Positions 40,102-49,373 of a stretch of DNA of 64,000 nt are shown here, piece after piece (within the stretch, counting starts at the first letter, position 1; each line of letters begins with the position of its first letter). The stretch is from Stutzerimonas nitrititolerans (GTDB lineage Bacteria; Pseudomonadota; Gammaproteobacteria; Pseudomonadales; Pseudomonadaceae), in contig NZ_RFFL01000004.1 in assembly GCF_003696285.1 (NCBI RefSeq), positions 124,001 to 188,000 on the forward strand, read 5' to 3'. Below the pieces are notes generated by a model, which ran no database searches, was not told the origin of the DNA, and saw only the letters and a list, made by a program, of their open reading frames with translations. The position numbers were made by a program, and so were the translations under genes.

Positions 40102-40946
40102 CTGACGCCCCGCGACATCCGGCTGCCGGTCAGACGCGGCAGCAGCAATTGCTCGAACAGCCGGGGAAAGCAGCGGGCGATCATCCGTGCGCGCCAGTCG
40201 AGGTTGGACAGCACCAACAAGCGCCGACGTTTGAGCGCGCCCTGGTAGATCGCCTCGGCCACGTCCTGCGGCGAAGCCACGCGTCCGGTGGCCAGGGCTG
40301 GCTGTGGCGCGGTAGAGCCATCGCCGACCAGCACGTTCTTGCGCAGATCGGTGGCGGTATAGCCGGGGCAGACCAGCATCACGTGGACGCCGGTGCCGTC
40401 CAGTTCACCGCGCAGGGTTTCGAACAGGCCGTGCAGCGCGTGCTTGCTGGCGTTGTACGCGGCGCGGTCGGGAACCGGCGCATACTGCGATAGCGAGCTG
40501 AGCACGATGATCTGTCCGCGGCGGGCCACCAGGCTGGGCAATGCCGCCTGAGTGCAGTGCAGCGCACCGTAGAAATTCACCGCCATGATTCGCTCGAACA
40601 CCGCCAGGCTGGTGTCCGCCACACGGCTGCGGTGGGTGATGCCGGCATTGTTGATCAGCACGTCGATGCCGCCGAAGCGCTCCAGCACCAGCGCCACCGC
40701 CTGCTGCACCGCCATGCTATCGGACACGTCGCAGCGCAGCCCCAGCACATCGGCGTTGTGATGATCGACCAGGTGCTGCACCAGGCCGTCCAGTGCATTC
40801 TGCTCCAGATCGAAGATCACCAGCCGTGCGCCCGCCTGGGCCATGCGTTCGGCCAGGGCGCGGCCGATGCCGGCACAGCCCCCGGTAATCAGCACGACCT
40901 TGCGATCGAAAATCTTGCTGGCAAAAACCTTGCGCCGCATACGCAA
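40098..40946 (-). CDS. SDR-family oxidoreductase
   Basis: 282-residue short-chain dehydrogenase. Cofactor motif TGGCAGIGRALAER at about residue 21, NNAGITHRS near 97, catalytic Ser in VLSSLSQYAP near 148, and YNASKHALHGLFE with catalytic Tyr/Lys near 161. The C-terminal third (RRLLVLSNLDWRARMIARCF) is the extension common in the ACR/steroid-dehydrogenase-like subgroup. The start is the Met at 40946; the next Met is two codons in. It is convergent with the VOC gene, and no operon partner is seen. Confidence 0.87.
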   Translation of the reverse strand: MRMRRKVFASKIFDRKVVLITGGCAGIGRALAERMAQAGARLVIFDLEQNALDGLVQHLVDHHNADVLGLRCDVSDSMAVQQAVALVLERFGGIDVLINNAGITHRSRVADTSLAVFERIMAVNFYGALHCTQAALPSLVARRGQIIVLSSLSQYAPVPDRAAYNASKHALHGLFETLRGELDGTGVHVMLVCPGYTATDLRKNVLVGDGSTAPQPALATGRVASPQDVAEAIYQGALKRRRLLVLSNLDWRARMIARCFPRLFEQLLLPRLTGSRMSRGVS

Positions 40947-41103
40947 CTCCTTGATCCGCTCACACCTTGGGTCGGTTTGGCCTGTTAGGCTTGCCCCTCG
41001 GCTTCAGCATAGGCCGGGGCATCACCCTTTTCCCGGAGCATGACCGGCGGGTGGTTCGATCGCTCAATCAATTACCGGGACGACGGAGCTCCCCTTGGCC
41101 AGA

Positions 41104-41880
41104 ATGCCCACATTGTTCGCTGCCTTGCTGTTCAGCGCGCCCTGCCTGGCCGGCAGTGCGGCGGACGAGCGGCCGACCCTGACGGTGGGTTTCTCGGAGT
41201 TTCCGCCCGCGATCTACAGCGATGCGCAGGGCCAGGCGCAAGGCCGCGTGGTAGAGGTCACGCGGCGCGTCCTGCAGCAGGCGGGTTATAAGGCCTCGTT
41301 TCGCGCACTGCCCAGCGCCCGCCTCTATGCCGGGTTGATGGACGGTTCCATCGACCTCTGGCCCGGCGCGGCAGGTAAGCCCGAACTGGCCGCACATACC
41401 CTCGAGACACGTCACGCCCTCAGCAGAATCGACCTCAATCTGTATCACCGTCGCGACACGCCTGCTCCGAGCCTGGCGAACGCCCTGGCAGGGCTGACGG
41501 GACGAGGCGTGATCCTGATCGGCGGTTACGACTACTGGCCGCGCATCAACCGGATTCTCAACGATCCGCAACGCGAGATTCGCCTGCATCACACCGCCAG
41601 CCACCTCTCCGGGCTGCGTATGCTGGAGCATCAGCGGGGCGATTTCCTGCTCGGCTACGAGATGCCCGTGGAGCACGCGCGGCAGCAACTGGACATGGAG
41701 CCGCTGCCGTCGATCACCATCAAGCGGGTGCCGGTCCGCTTCATCATTTCGCGCTACGCCCCTGGCAGCGAAACCCTGCGCGATGCACTGGACCAGGCCT
41801 ACGAAGAACTGATGGTCGCCATCCCTGGCTGGCCCCTTCGCGGCGATACCGAGGCGCAGCCAGCTGCCGCCAGCCGGTGA
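41104..41880 (+). CDS. Exported substrate-binding protein (SBP family 3-like)
   Basis: 258-residue periplasmic protein. Residues 1-16 form a signal peptide (MPTLFAALLFSAPCLA). The mature part starts RPTLTVGFSEFPPAIYSDAQGQAQGRVVEVTRRVL and keeps the SBP_bac_3-type lobe features including DGSIDLWPGAAG near 78 and the second-lobe GYEMPVEHARQ near 198. No permease or ATPase gene is nearby, so it is probably a lone sensor or binding protein. The start at ATG 41104 is preferred over TTG three codons upstream. It is convergent with the TonB receptor gene. Confidence 0.75.
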   Translation: MPTLFAALLFSAPCLAGSAADERPTLTVGFSEFPPAIYSDAQGQAQGRVVEVTRRVLQQAGYKASFRALPSARLYAGLMDGSIDLWPGAAGKPELAAHTLETRHALSRIDLNLYHRRDTPAPSLANALAGLTGRGVILIGGYDYWPRINRILNDPQREIRLHHTASHLSGLRMLEHQRGDFLLGYEMPVEHARQQLDMEPLPSITIKRVPVRFIISRYAPGSETLRDALDQAYEELMVAIPGWPLRGDTEAQPAAASR

Positions 41881-41908
41881 GTTTTTCCGCGCGCGCCCTG
41901 GCGCCGCT

Positions 41909-43960
41909 TTATATCTTCAGGTTCATGGACAGGTAGGCGGTGCGCCCAGGCGCCGGCGAGAACATGGGCTGGTCGTCGCCGCCCCAGAAGAAATTGTCGT
42001 ACCACACGTATTCGTACTCGCGGTCCGTCAGATTCTTCATCTGCAGGTCGAGGCTGGCGGTTTCGGACAGGGCATACCGCACGCTGGCGTCCAGCACCGC
42101 GAAACCGCCGTACTTGCCCTGTTCGTTCAGCTCGTCGATGTAGTAGTCGCCCTGCGCCCTGGCCTGCAGGCCGAAGCGCCATTGGCGGTTGGGCTGGTAT
42201 TCCATGCCCAGGTTGGAGATGTAGCGCGGGGTCGAGAAGACTTCCTTGCCCGCCAGCGACTGGCCACCCGCCGTATAGGCACTGACCACCTTGGCCTCCT
42301 GAATGGCGTGGGAGGCCCAGACGGTCCACTGCTCGTTGATGTACGAGGTCACCTGCATGTCGATGCCCCGCCGGCGCGTCTTGCCAAGGCCCACGGTGGT
42401 GCCGGTGCTCGGCATGTTCGCCACCTCGTCGGTGGCGTCCTGCTGCCAGAGCGCTACGCGTGCCTCGGTGCCATCCAACGGCCTGAACTTCACCCCGAGT
42501 TCCTTGCCGGTATTGATCGATGGCCTGAACGCGGCCTGACCGGGAGTCATGTAGGCCGGTTCGCCCGACCCGGTGAGGATCTGAAAGGTCCTGCCCCAGT
42601 TGGCGTACAGGTTCAGGTCCGGCGTCAGGCTATACACCACGCTCAGCTTGGGCTGCCTGATCCAGCCATAGTCCTGGAGGTCTGCATCCATGCCGTTCGG
42701 CAGGTGTGTCTCGCCGGAGAACCTGTCCACCCGGTACGCCGGGATGATCTTCAGCGAATCGATCGGCTCGATTACCGCCTGGACGTAGGCACCCCCGTTG
42801 TCGAGGGTGTATTCGTCGTCGTTCTGGATGCGCTCCGGCGCGGAAAAGCCCGTCGGCACGTCGAAGGCATAGCGATAACGGCGGTACTCGTTGTCCTGGT
42901 GTTCAAGGTTGACGCCGCCATCGAGCGTCAGCCAGTCGGACGCCTGCCAGGTCAGCGAGCTCAGCAGACCGGTCTGTCGCTCTTCCCACTGCCGACGCTG
43001 GCGCGGTGCATTGCCGAGCGGGTAGGAGGTGAATGTGACCTTTCGATCATCTTCGTAGCTGTTGTAGTACAGCTTGTTGCTGAAGGCCAAATCGTCACGC
43101 AACTGCCAGTCCAGATGCACGGCAACCTGCTTCATGTCCCGGTCGTCGCCGTCGTTGGCGTTCTTCGCGGCGGAATCGGTCCGGCTGGCGCGCAGCTCTT
43201 CACGGGTCAGGAAGCCGGCCTCCTCGGCCTCATGGTGATACAGCCGGGTCACCAGGCCCAGCTTGAACAGGCCCGCATCGTCTGTGTAGAACCATTTGCC
43301 GCCGAGGACGTACTTCTCCGAGCGGTCGTGGTCGCGATAGCCGTTCGAATCCTGCCGGGCGAGGAAGTAGTTCTGGGCGAAGTTATCGGACTCGCGACCC
43401 AGCGCAAGCTGCACCTCTCGGAAATCGAAGCTGCCGTAGGTCAGTCGGCCGTCGGTGTAATTCCCGCCCTGGCGGGTGGCGAAGTTGATGTTGCCGCCGA
43501 TGTTGTGCAAGCCGTAGCGTGGATCGTTCGTGCCGCGGACCACCTCGATGTACTCGAGGTCGAGCGGGAACACCATGTCGATGAAACGCTGGTTGCCACT
43601 GTTGACGTTGCTGGGAACACCGTCGATTAACGTCTTGATGCCGTTGATGTAGCCCTCGCCATTGAAGGCGCGGAAGGTGGCCTTGCCCGACTCGGCGCCC
43701 TGGCGGGTTTCCGTGAGCTGGATACCGGGCATCTGGCCCAGCAGTTCCCAGCTGTTCATGGCGTTCTTGTCCTCCAGCATGTCGCCACCGAGAACATCCA
43801 CCGAGGTCAGTACGCTGCTGCCGGTCTGCTGCAAGCCACCTGAGTTCGAGTAGACGTAGGACTCGCCCAAGGTGATCGTGGATTCTCCAGTCGGTGCGGC
43901 ATGGCTGGCCGTGCTGGCAAGCGCGACCAGCACCGCCGGAATGACGCGTTCGTTCTTCAT
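41909..43960 (-). CDS. TonB-dependent outer-membrane receptor
   Basis: 683-residue receptor with a signal peptide at residues 1-21 (VLVALASTASHA), a plug domain (LTSVDVLGGDMLEDKNAMNSWELLGQMPGIQL, then IEVVRGTNDPRYGLHNIGGNINFATRQGG near 145) and a long beta barrel ending MNLKI. No FecA-type signalling extension is present. The N-terminus is compact, and its ligand cannot be read from sequence. Upstream, an AT-rich site at 44045-44067 resembles a Zur/Fur-type box, so zinc or iron control is possible. Its 3' end is 28 bases from that of the convergent exported binding-protein gene, which may serve the same substrate. Confidence 0.85.
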   Translation of the reverse strand: MKNERVIPAVLVALASTASHAAPTGESTITLGESYVYSNSGGLQQTGSSVLTSVDVLGGDMLEDKNAMNSWELLGQMPGIQLTETRQGAESGKATFRAFNGEGYINGIKTLIDGVPSNVNSGNQRFIDMVFPLDLEYIEVVRGTNDPRYGLHNIGGNINFATRQGGNYTDGRLTYGSFDFREVQLALGRESDNFAQNYFLARQDSNGYRDHDRSEKYVLGGKWFYTDDAGLFKLGLVTRLYHHEAEEAGFLTREELRASRTDSAAKNANDGDDRDMKQVAVHLDWQLRDDLAFSNKLYYNSYEDDRKVTFTSYPLGNAPRQRRQWEERQTGLLSSLTWQASDWLTLDGGVNLEHQDNEYRRYRYAFDVPTGFSAPERIQNDDEYTLDNGGAYVQAVIEPIDSLKIIPAYRVDRFSGETHLPNGMDADLQDYGWIRQPKLSVVYSLTPDLNLYANWGRTFQILTGSGEPAYMTPGQAAFRPSINTGKELGVKFRPLDGTEARVALWQQDATDEVANMPSTGTTVGLGKTRRRGIDMQVTSYINEQWTVWASHAIQEAKVVSAYTAGGQSLAGKEVFSTPRYISNLGMEYQPNRQWRFGLQARAQGDYYIDELNEQGKYGGFAVLDASVRYALSETASLDLQMKNLTDREYEYVWYDNFFWGGDDQPMFSPAPGRTAYLSMNLKI

Positions 43961-44044
43961 TTTCTTCCCTTGAATTTATTGCAGTGTGATCCGGGCAGTC
44001 ATGGCACCGTCGATAGCACCGGCATGTCCTGGCCCGGCAAATGT

Positions 44045-44067
44045 ATAATGTTATATTATTTCTATTT
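44045..44067. promoter_or_regulatory. Zur/Fur-like operator upstream of the TonB receptor
   Basis: The AT-rich run AATGTTATATTATTTCT at 44047-44063 fits the gammaproteobacterial Zur consensus half site AATGTTATA and the following TAT better than it does Fur (I count about 15 of 22 positions for Zur and 11-12 of 19 for Fur). It lies 85 bases upstream of the receptor start and 82 bases upstream of the acyltransferase start, between the divergent genes. Dyad symmetry is incomplete. Confidence 0.4.
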
Positions 44068-44148
44068 CTTGTGAACAGAACCGCTTCCGAGGCGGAACTG
44101 GGCAGGCAGCGTTATCGATTCACGAAAATGCGACAGTTAAGGATGTAA

Positions 44149-45297
44149 ATGTCAGTACCGGCTTCCACTCGGCTCCAGTCCATCGACGCCCTGCGCGGAC
44201 TGGTAATCCTCTTCATGCTGCTCGATCACGTCCGCGAGACCTTCTATCTGCACATGCAGGTGAACGACCCCATGGACGTGAGCCAGACCGACCCCGCACT
44301 GTTCGCCAGCCGCCTGCTGGCCCATCTCTGCGCGCCGGTCTTCGTTTTCCTTACCGGTACGTCGGCATTCCTCTACGGGACGAAGCACGACGGACGGGCA
44401 TCGGTTTCAAGCTTCCTGTTCAAGCGCGGGCTGTTTCTCGTCGTGCTGGAAATCACCCTGGTGAACTTCGCCTGGACGTTCCAGTTCCCGCCCGGCGTGA
44501 TCTACCTGCAGGTGATCTGGGTCATCGGGCTGAGCATGCTGGCGCTCGCGCTGCTGGTGTGGCTGCCGCGGGGTGTGCTGGTCGCGCTCGGCCTGCTGCT
44601 GGTGGCTGGGCACAATCTGCTGGATGCCGTGCATTTCGCGCCGGGACACTGGGCCTACGTGCCATGGTCGATACTGCACGACCGTGGCTGGATCGAAGTG
44701 GGGCCCTCCCTGCACCTGCGCACCTCCTACCCCCTCCTGCCCTGGATCGGCGTGATCGCGCTGGGCTACGCTGCCGGCCCCTGGTTCGGCAGCGCGGTAG
44801 ACGCGTCGAGCCGCCAGCGCAAGCTGTCGCTCTGGGCGGCGGGCGCGCTGGGAACCTTTCTGCTGCTGCGGCTGTGCAACGGCTATGGCGACGCGCCCTG
44901 GGCCAGCGGCGAGCACGCGGCCCAGACGCTGATGAGCTTCTTCAACATCACCAAGTATCCGCCGTCGCTGCTGTTCCTCGCGCTGACGCTGGGAATCGGG
45001 CTCCTGCTGCTGGTATGGCTCGAACGCCGCGGGCAGTCCGCATTGATCCGCCTGCTGGCGGTGTTCGGCGCGGCCCCGATGTTTTTCTATCTGCTGCACC
45101 TGTACGTGCTGAAACTGCTGTATCTGCTCGCCGCGTCGGTCTGGGGGCTGAACCAGGGGCAGCATTTCGGCTTCGATTCGGTGCCCGCGCTTTGGCTCTG
45201 CTCGCTGGTGCTGATCGTCGTGCTCTATCCGCCGGTACGCTGGTTCGCGCGCCTCAAGGCACGGCGCCGGGACATCGCCTGGCTGAAATATCTGTGA
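44149..45297 (+). CDS. DUF1624/heparan-alpha-glucosaminide N-acetyltransferase-like membrane protein
   Basis: 382-residue inner-membrane protein with about ten helices. RLQSIDALRGLVILFMLLDHVRE at residue 5 (conserved Asp/His motif of the acyltransferase 3/DUF1624 group) and FVFLTGTSAFLYG near 65 are present, and the C-terminus has the LLHLYVLKLLYLLA segment near 318. Such proteins transfer acyl groups across the membrane to sugars or other acceptors; the substrate is unknown. It is divergent from the TonB receptor, sharing its upstream region. GGATGT precedes the ATG at a weak spacing. Confidence 0.8.
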   Translation: MSVPASTRLQSIDALRGLVILFMLLDHVRETFYLHMQVNDPMDVSQTDPALFASRLLAHLCAPVFVFLTGTSAFLYGTKHDGRASVSSFLFKRGLFLVVLEITLVNFAWTFQFPPGVIYLQVIWVIGLSMLALALLVWLPRGVLVALGLLLVAGHNLLDAVHFAPGHWAYVPWSILHDRGWIEVGPSLHLRTSYPLLPWIGVIALGYAAGPWFGSAVDASSRQRKLSLWAAGALGTFLLLRLCNGYGDAPWASGEHAAQTLMSFFNITKYPPSLLFLALTLGIGLLLLVWLERRGQSALIRLLAVFGAAPMFFYLLHLYVLKLLYLLAASVWGLNQGQHFGFDSVPALWLCSLVLIVVLYPPVRWFARLKARRRDIAWLKYL

Positions 45298-45376
45298 GCC
45301 AGGCGGTTGCCCGTCGGGCATAGCCCGTGCACGCTCGTCGACACTGTACGTTCAGCGTCGACAGGCTGAATGAAAG

Positions 45377-47908
45377 CTAGCTGCCGCGCGGCTTGGCGCG
45401 TGCGGTGGGTTCGGCGATCAGCGGGTCGTCCGGCCAGTAATGCTTGGGATAGCGCCCCTTCAAGTCCTTGCGGACTTCGGCATAGGTGTTCTGCCAGAAG
45501 CTGGCCAGGTCCTGGGTGACCTGCACCGGCCGACGCGCGGGCGAGAGCAAGTGCAGCTTGACGGTCAGCCGGCCGCCGGCGATCCGTGGCGTCTGCGCCA
45601 GGCCGAACAGTTCCTGCAGCCGTACCGCCAGCACTGGTGGCGACTCGCTGTAGTCGAGCCTGATCTGCGAGCCTGAAGGCACCCTGACGGATGTCGGCGC
45701 CAGCTCGTCGAGCCGTTGCGGCAATGGCCAGGGCAGCAGCGTGGCAAGCATGGCCTTCATGTCCAGCTGCGCGAAATGCGCCAGTCGCGAGACCTTGCCC
45801 AGGTAAGGCAGCAACCAGTCATCCATTCGATCGAGCAGCGCGGCATCGCTGACATCCGGCCATTGGCTGGTCCCGCCGTCCGCCAGGTCCAGTTGCCGCA
45901 GCAACGCGATACGCGACTGCCACTGTCGCAGTTCCGGCGTCCAGGGCAGCAGTTCGAGGCCCTTGCGCCGCACCAGCCCCAGCAAGGCACTACTGCGGGC
46001 CTCTTCGTCCAGCCGGGCCAGCGGTTCGCGCGTCAGCACCAGCTCGCCGATACGGCGCTGGCGCTCGGCACGCAGCACGCCTTCGCGCTCATCCCACTCC
46101 AGTTCGTCACGCTGGCTGACCAGCTCGGCGAGCGTCCGCTCGAACATCGCCGGGTCCAGTGCGGCGGCGCGGTAGATGCGCTCTTCACGCTGGCCCTGGC
46201 GACTGCCCAGTTCGGCGATCACCAGCCAGGGCTCCTTCATCAGCGCATCGGGCTCGGCGAAGATCGCCGCGCGTCCGTTGGCCAGGCGATATTCGCCACC
46301 GCCTTCACGGCGCTGTTGCGCGATCCGGTCGGGATAGGCGAACGCCAGCAGCGCGCCGAGCCAGCGCGGGTCATCACCATCCGCCGGGGCCGTCCCTCCG
46401 GAGCCGCGCAGCAGGCTGCGAAACTGCCGCGCCAGCTGTCGCACGCGTTGCGCGCCAGCGTGACGCCCGGCTCGCGCTTCGAGCAGCCCGAGGCGATTGG
46501 CGATATCGCAACCGCCGCCACGCTCGCCGCCGCGCTGGATATCCCGCTCGACCAGCAGCGCCGCCAGATCGGCCGCCAGCCGGCCCAGGCCCAACCCATG
46601 ACCACGCAGCAACAGATGGGCGATGCGCGGATGAGCCGGCAACTCGGCCATGGCCTGGCCATGCTCGGTCAGTTGCCAGCCACCACGGGCATTGCGGACC
46701 AGCGCACCGAGGCGTTCGAGCAGCGCCTGCGCCTGGGCATAGGCGGCGGCCGGCGGCCGGTCCAGCCAGGCCAGCTCGTCCGGCTCGACGCCCCAGCGCA
46801 CCAGTTGCAAGGCCACGCCCGCCAGATCGGCCTGGAGGATTTCCGCCTCGTCGTAGGCGGCCAGCTGCGCATGCTGATCTTCCGACCACAGCCGATAGCA
46901 GACACCCGGCTCCAGCCGCCCGGCACGGCCGGCGCGCTGCGTCGCGGAGGCGCGGGAGATGCGCCGCGTCTCGAGCCGCGTCATGCCGCTACCGGGGTCG
47001 AAGCGCGGCACGCGCGCCAGCCCGGCGTCGATCACCACCCGCACGCCCTCGATGGTCAGGCTGGTCTCGGCGATGTTGGTGGCCAGTACCACCTTGCGCA
47101 TACCTGTCGGCGCGGGCTCGATGGCCGCGCGCTGGTCTGCCAGATCCAGCTCGCCGTGCAGCGGGCAGAGCAGGATATCGCTGCGCCCTTCCAGCGATTC
47201 GGCCAGCGCCTCGTTGACCCTGCGGATCTCGGCCTGGCCCGGCAGGAACACCAACAGGCTGCCCGGCTCTTCGTCCAGCGCCTGCAACACCGCCTGCAGC
47301 ACCCACGGTTCGATCCGCTCGCCCGCCTGAAACGGCCGCGACCAGCGCTGCGCCACCGGGAACATGCGCCCTTCACTGCGCACCACGGGCGCGTCGTTAA
47401 GCAGGCTCGACAGCCGCTCACCTTCCAGCGTCGCCGACATCAACAGCAGCTTGAGCGGCTCGTCGCGCAACATCAGACGCGCGTTGAGCGTGAACGCCAG
47501 CGCCAGGTCGGCATCCAGGCTGCGCTCGTGGAACTCGTCGAAGATCACCAGACCGACGCCTTCCAGGCCCGGGTCGTCCTGCAAGCGACGGGCGAGAATG
47601 CCCTCGGTGACCACCTCGATGCGGGTCCTGGGGCCGACCTTGCTGTCGAGGCGAATGCGATAGCCCACCGTCTCCCCGACCTTTTCCCCCAGTTGGCTGG
47701 CCAGCCGCTCGGCCGCCGCCCGCGCCGCCAGCCGCCGCGGTTCGAGCATCAGGATGCCCTGCCCGGCCAGCCAGCTTTCATCCAGCAGCGCCAGCGGCAC
47801 GCGGGTGGTCTTGCCGGCGCCGGGCGGTGCCTCCAGCACGGCTTCGTCACGCTGATGCAGCGCCTGGCGCAGGGCCGGCAACGCCTGTTCGATGGGCAAG
47901 GGGGTCAT
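45377..47908 (-). CDS. hrpB: ATP-dependent helicase HrpB
   Basis: 843-residue DEAH/RHA-family helicase of the HrpB type. Walker A is PPGAGKT at about residues 28-34, the DEAH-like box is DEFH at 124-127, SAT is LLMSATLEGE near 155, and the C-terminal half from about 480 carries the HrpB-specific domain, ending in PRRPVQVTQDLASFWQNTYAEVRKDLKGRYPKHYWPDDPL (cited in parts: SFWQNTYAEVRKDLKGRYP). I preferred the Met at 47908, beginning MTPLPIEQALPAL, over an unsupported upstream start. It is a single gene. RNA substrate not known. Confidence 0.93.
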   Translation of the reverse strand: MTPLPIEQALPALRQALHQRDEAVLEAPPGAGKTTRVPLALLDESWLAGQGILMLEPRRLAARAAAERLASQLGEKVGETVGYRIRLDSKVGPRTRIEVVTEGILARRLQDDPGLEGVGLVIFDEFHERSLDADLALAFTLNARLMLRDEPLKLLLMSATLEGERLSSLLNDAPVVRSEGRMFPVAQRWSRPFQAGERIEPWVLQAVLQALDEEPGSLLVFLPGQAEIRRVNEALAESLEGRSDILLCPLHGELDLADQRAAIEPAPTGMRKVVLATNIAETSLTIEGVRVVIDAGLARVPRFDPGSGMTRLETRRISRASATQRAGRAGRLEPGVCYRLWSEDQHAQLAAYDEAEILQADLAGVALQLVRWGVEPDELAWLDRPPAAAYAQAQALLERLGALVRNARGGWQLTEHGQAMAELPAHPRIAHLLLRGHGLGLGRLAADLAALLVERDIQRGGERGGGCDIANRLGLLEARAGRHAGAQRVRQLARQFRSLLRGSGGTAPADGDDPRWLGALLAFAYPDRIAQQRREGGGEYRLANGRAAIFAEPDALMKEPWLVIAELGSRQGQREERIYRAAALDPAMFERTLAELVSQRDELEWDEREGVLRAERQRRIGELVLTREPLARLDEEARSSALLGLVRRKGLELLPWTPELRQWQSRIALLRQLDLADGGTSQWPDVSDAALLDRMDDWLLPYLGKVSRLAHFAQLDMKAMLATLLPWPLPQRLDELAPTSVRVPSGSQIRLDYSESPPVLAVRLQELFGLAQTPRIAGGRLTVKLHLLSPARRPVQVTQDLASFWQNTYAEVRKDLKGRYPKHYWPDDPLIAEPTARAKPRGS

Positions 47909-48052
47909 GGCTACTCCGCGGTCGAGGCGGCGATTATAAGGGTGCGGGATGATAAAGCCGCTGGCCGAACAGGGCAGCATCGGACCTGTCTGATATCAGC
48001 GAAATATCAACGCCGTGCTTGTATAGTTGCGCCACTTTCCATGGAGGTCCCT

Positions 48053-48469
48053 ATGCGTACTCGTTCCCGTGTCATCGGCGGCGTGCTGGCCGTCTCCCTG
48101 TTCACCCAGCTGGCCGCCTGCGGCACGCTGTTCTACCCCGACCGCCGCGGGCAGATCGACGGCAAGATCGACCCCGCCATCGCCGCGCTGAATGCGGTCG
48201 GGCTGCTGTTCTATGTCATCCCCGGGCTGATCGCCTTCGGCATCGACTTCGCCACCGGCGCCATCTATTTCCCCGATGAGAACTACAGCGTGGCGCCCGA
48301 GACGCTGCACGAAGCCATCGGTGCCGATGGCCAGATCGACATGCTGCGCCTGAAGGCCATCATCGAAGACCAGACCGGCCGCAGCCTGCCGCTGGACGAT
48401 CCGCGCCTGATCCGGCACAGCGGCAGCGTCGAACAGCTCGCGGCCTTCGGCCTGCGACCGGCGGCCTGA
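48053..48469 (+). CDS. Small lipoprotein with two hydrophobic segments
   Basis: 138-residue protein of unknown function. The signal peptide ends LAACG, so Cys23 is the likely lipidation site. The mature part has the phrase YPDRRGQIDGKIDPAIAALNAVGLLFYVIPGLIAFGIDFATGAIYFP (cited in parts), giving one more hydrophobic stretch. ATG at 48053 is preceded by GGAGG at 48042-48046, a good site. Similar proteins with DGKIDPAI are found in other pseudomonads as polysaccharide or membrane-associated lipoproteins. It precedes the CDF gene by 13 bases and is probably co-transcribed. Confidence 0.75.
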   Translation: MRTRSRVIGGVLAVSLFTQLAACGTLFYPDRRGQIDGKIDPAIAALNAVGLLFYVIPGLIAFGIDFATGAIYFPDENYSVAPETLHEAIGADGQIDMLRLKAIIEDQTGRSLPLDDPRLIRHSGSVEQLAAFGLRPAA

Positions 48470-48482
48470 TGACTCACACACG

Positions 48483-49373
48483 ATGAGCATCAACGCCGAA
48501 CACGCCCGACTGCTGCGCCGCGCCACCAGCGCGGCGCTGGCGACCGCGATGCTGCTGGCCCTGAGCAAGGCGGTGGCCTGGTGGCTGAGCGGCTCGGTGA
48601 GCCTGCTGGCGGGCCTGACCGACTCGCTGCTCGATGGCGCCGCCTCGCTGCTCAACCTGCTGGCCGTGCACTACTCGCTGCGCCCGGCCGACGACGATCA
48701 CCGCTACGGCCACGGCAAGGCCGAGGCCCTGGCCGGACTCGGCCAGGCGGCGTTCATCTGCGTCAGCGCGATCCTGGTCGGGGTGCAGGGCGTCGACCGC
48801 CTGCTGCATCCACAGCCGCTGGGCGCGCAGGGCGTGGGTATCGCGGTGATGGTCTTCTCGCTGGTGATGACCGCCCTGCTGCTGAGTTACCAGCGCCACG
48901 TGGTCAAGGTGACCGGCTCCACGGCGATTCGCGCCGACTCGCTGCATTACCGCTCAGATCTGTTGCTCAACGCCAGCATCCTGCTCGCCCTGGTGCTCGC
49001 CGGTTTCGGCTGGGAACGCCTTGACGCGCTGTTCGGCATGGGCATCGCGTTCTACATCCTGTGGAGCGCGGTGAGCATCGTGCGCGAAGCCGGCGCGGTG
49101 CTGATGGACACCGAACTGTCGCCCGAGATCAGCGAGCACATGCAGCAACTGGTTCGCGACATACCCGGCGTGCACGGCTGCCATGACTTTCGCACGCGCA
49201 TCTCGGGTACCCGCTGGTTCGTCCAGCTGCACCTGGAGCTGCCTGGCGAATTGCCGCTGTCGCGTGCTCACGACTTGTGCGTGGCAGCCGAAGAGGCGAT
49301 CAGCAGCCGCTATCCGCAGGCGGAGGTGCTGGTGCATGCCGATCCGCTGGAGGTCACGCCTGGGGATCGGTAA
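48483..49373 (+). CDS. Cation diffusion facilitator, FieF-like
   Basis: 296-residue inner-membrane metal/H+ antiporter. Six helices span about residues 10-205. Metal-site motifs are TDSLLDGAASLLNL near residue 42 (DxxxD type) and HYRSDLLLNASILLAL near 157 (HxxxD type), with DDDHRYGHGKAEALAGL near 70 as the usual loop. The C-terminal domain of about 90 residues (ELSPEISEHMQQLVRDIPGVHGCHDFRTR) is present. This is the FieF/YiiP layout, exporting zinc or ferrous iron; specificity needs experiment. It is followed by the bidirectional hairpin at 49416. Confidence 0.87.
   Translation: MSINAEHARLLRRATSAALATAMLLALSKAVAWWLSGSVSLLAGLTDSLLDGAASLLNLLAVHYSLRPADDDHRYGHGKAEALAGLGQAAFICVSAILVGVQGVDRLLHPQPLGAQGVGIAVMVFSLVMTALLLSYQRHVVKVTGSTAIRADSLHYRSDLLLNASILLALVLAGFGWERLDALFGMGIAFYILWSAVSIVREAGAVLMDTELSPEISEHMQQLVRDIPGVHGCHDFRTRISGTRWFVQLHLELPGELPLSRAHDLCVAAEEAISSRYPQAEVLVHADPLEVTPGDR

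Noticed and set aside
46374..47330. Arg/Ala-rich frames inside hrpB
   Set aside because: These are alternative-frame shadows of hrpB with the composition of translated antisense GC-rich DNA.
45716..48469. 917-codon plus-strand reading frame opposite hrpB
   Set aside because: It lacks domain motifs and lies antisense to an unambiguous HrpB gene; it merely joins onto the real lipoprotein gene at its 3' end.
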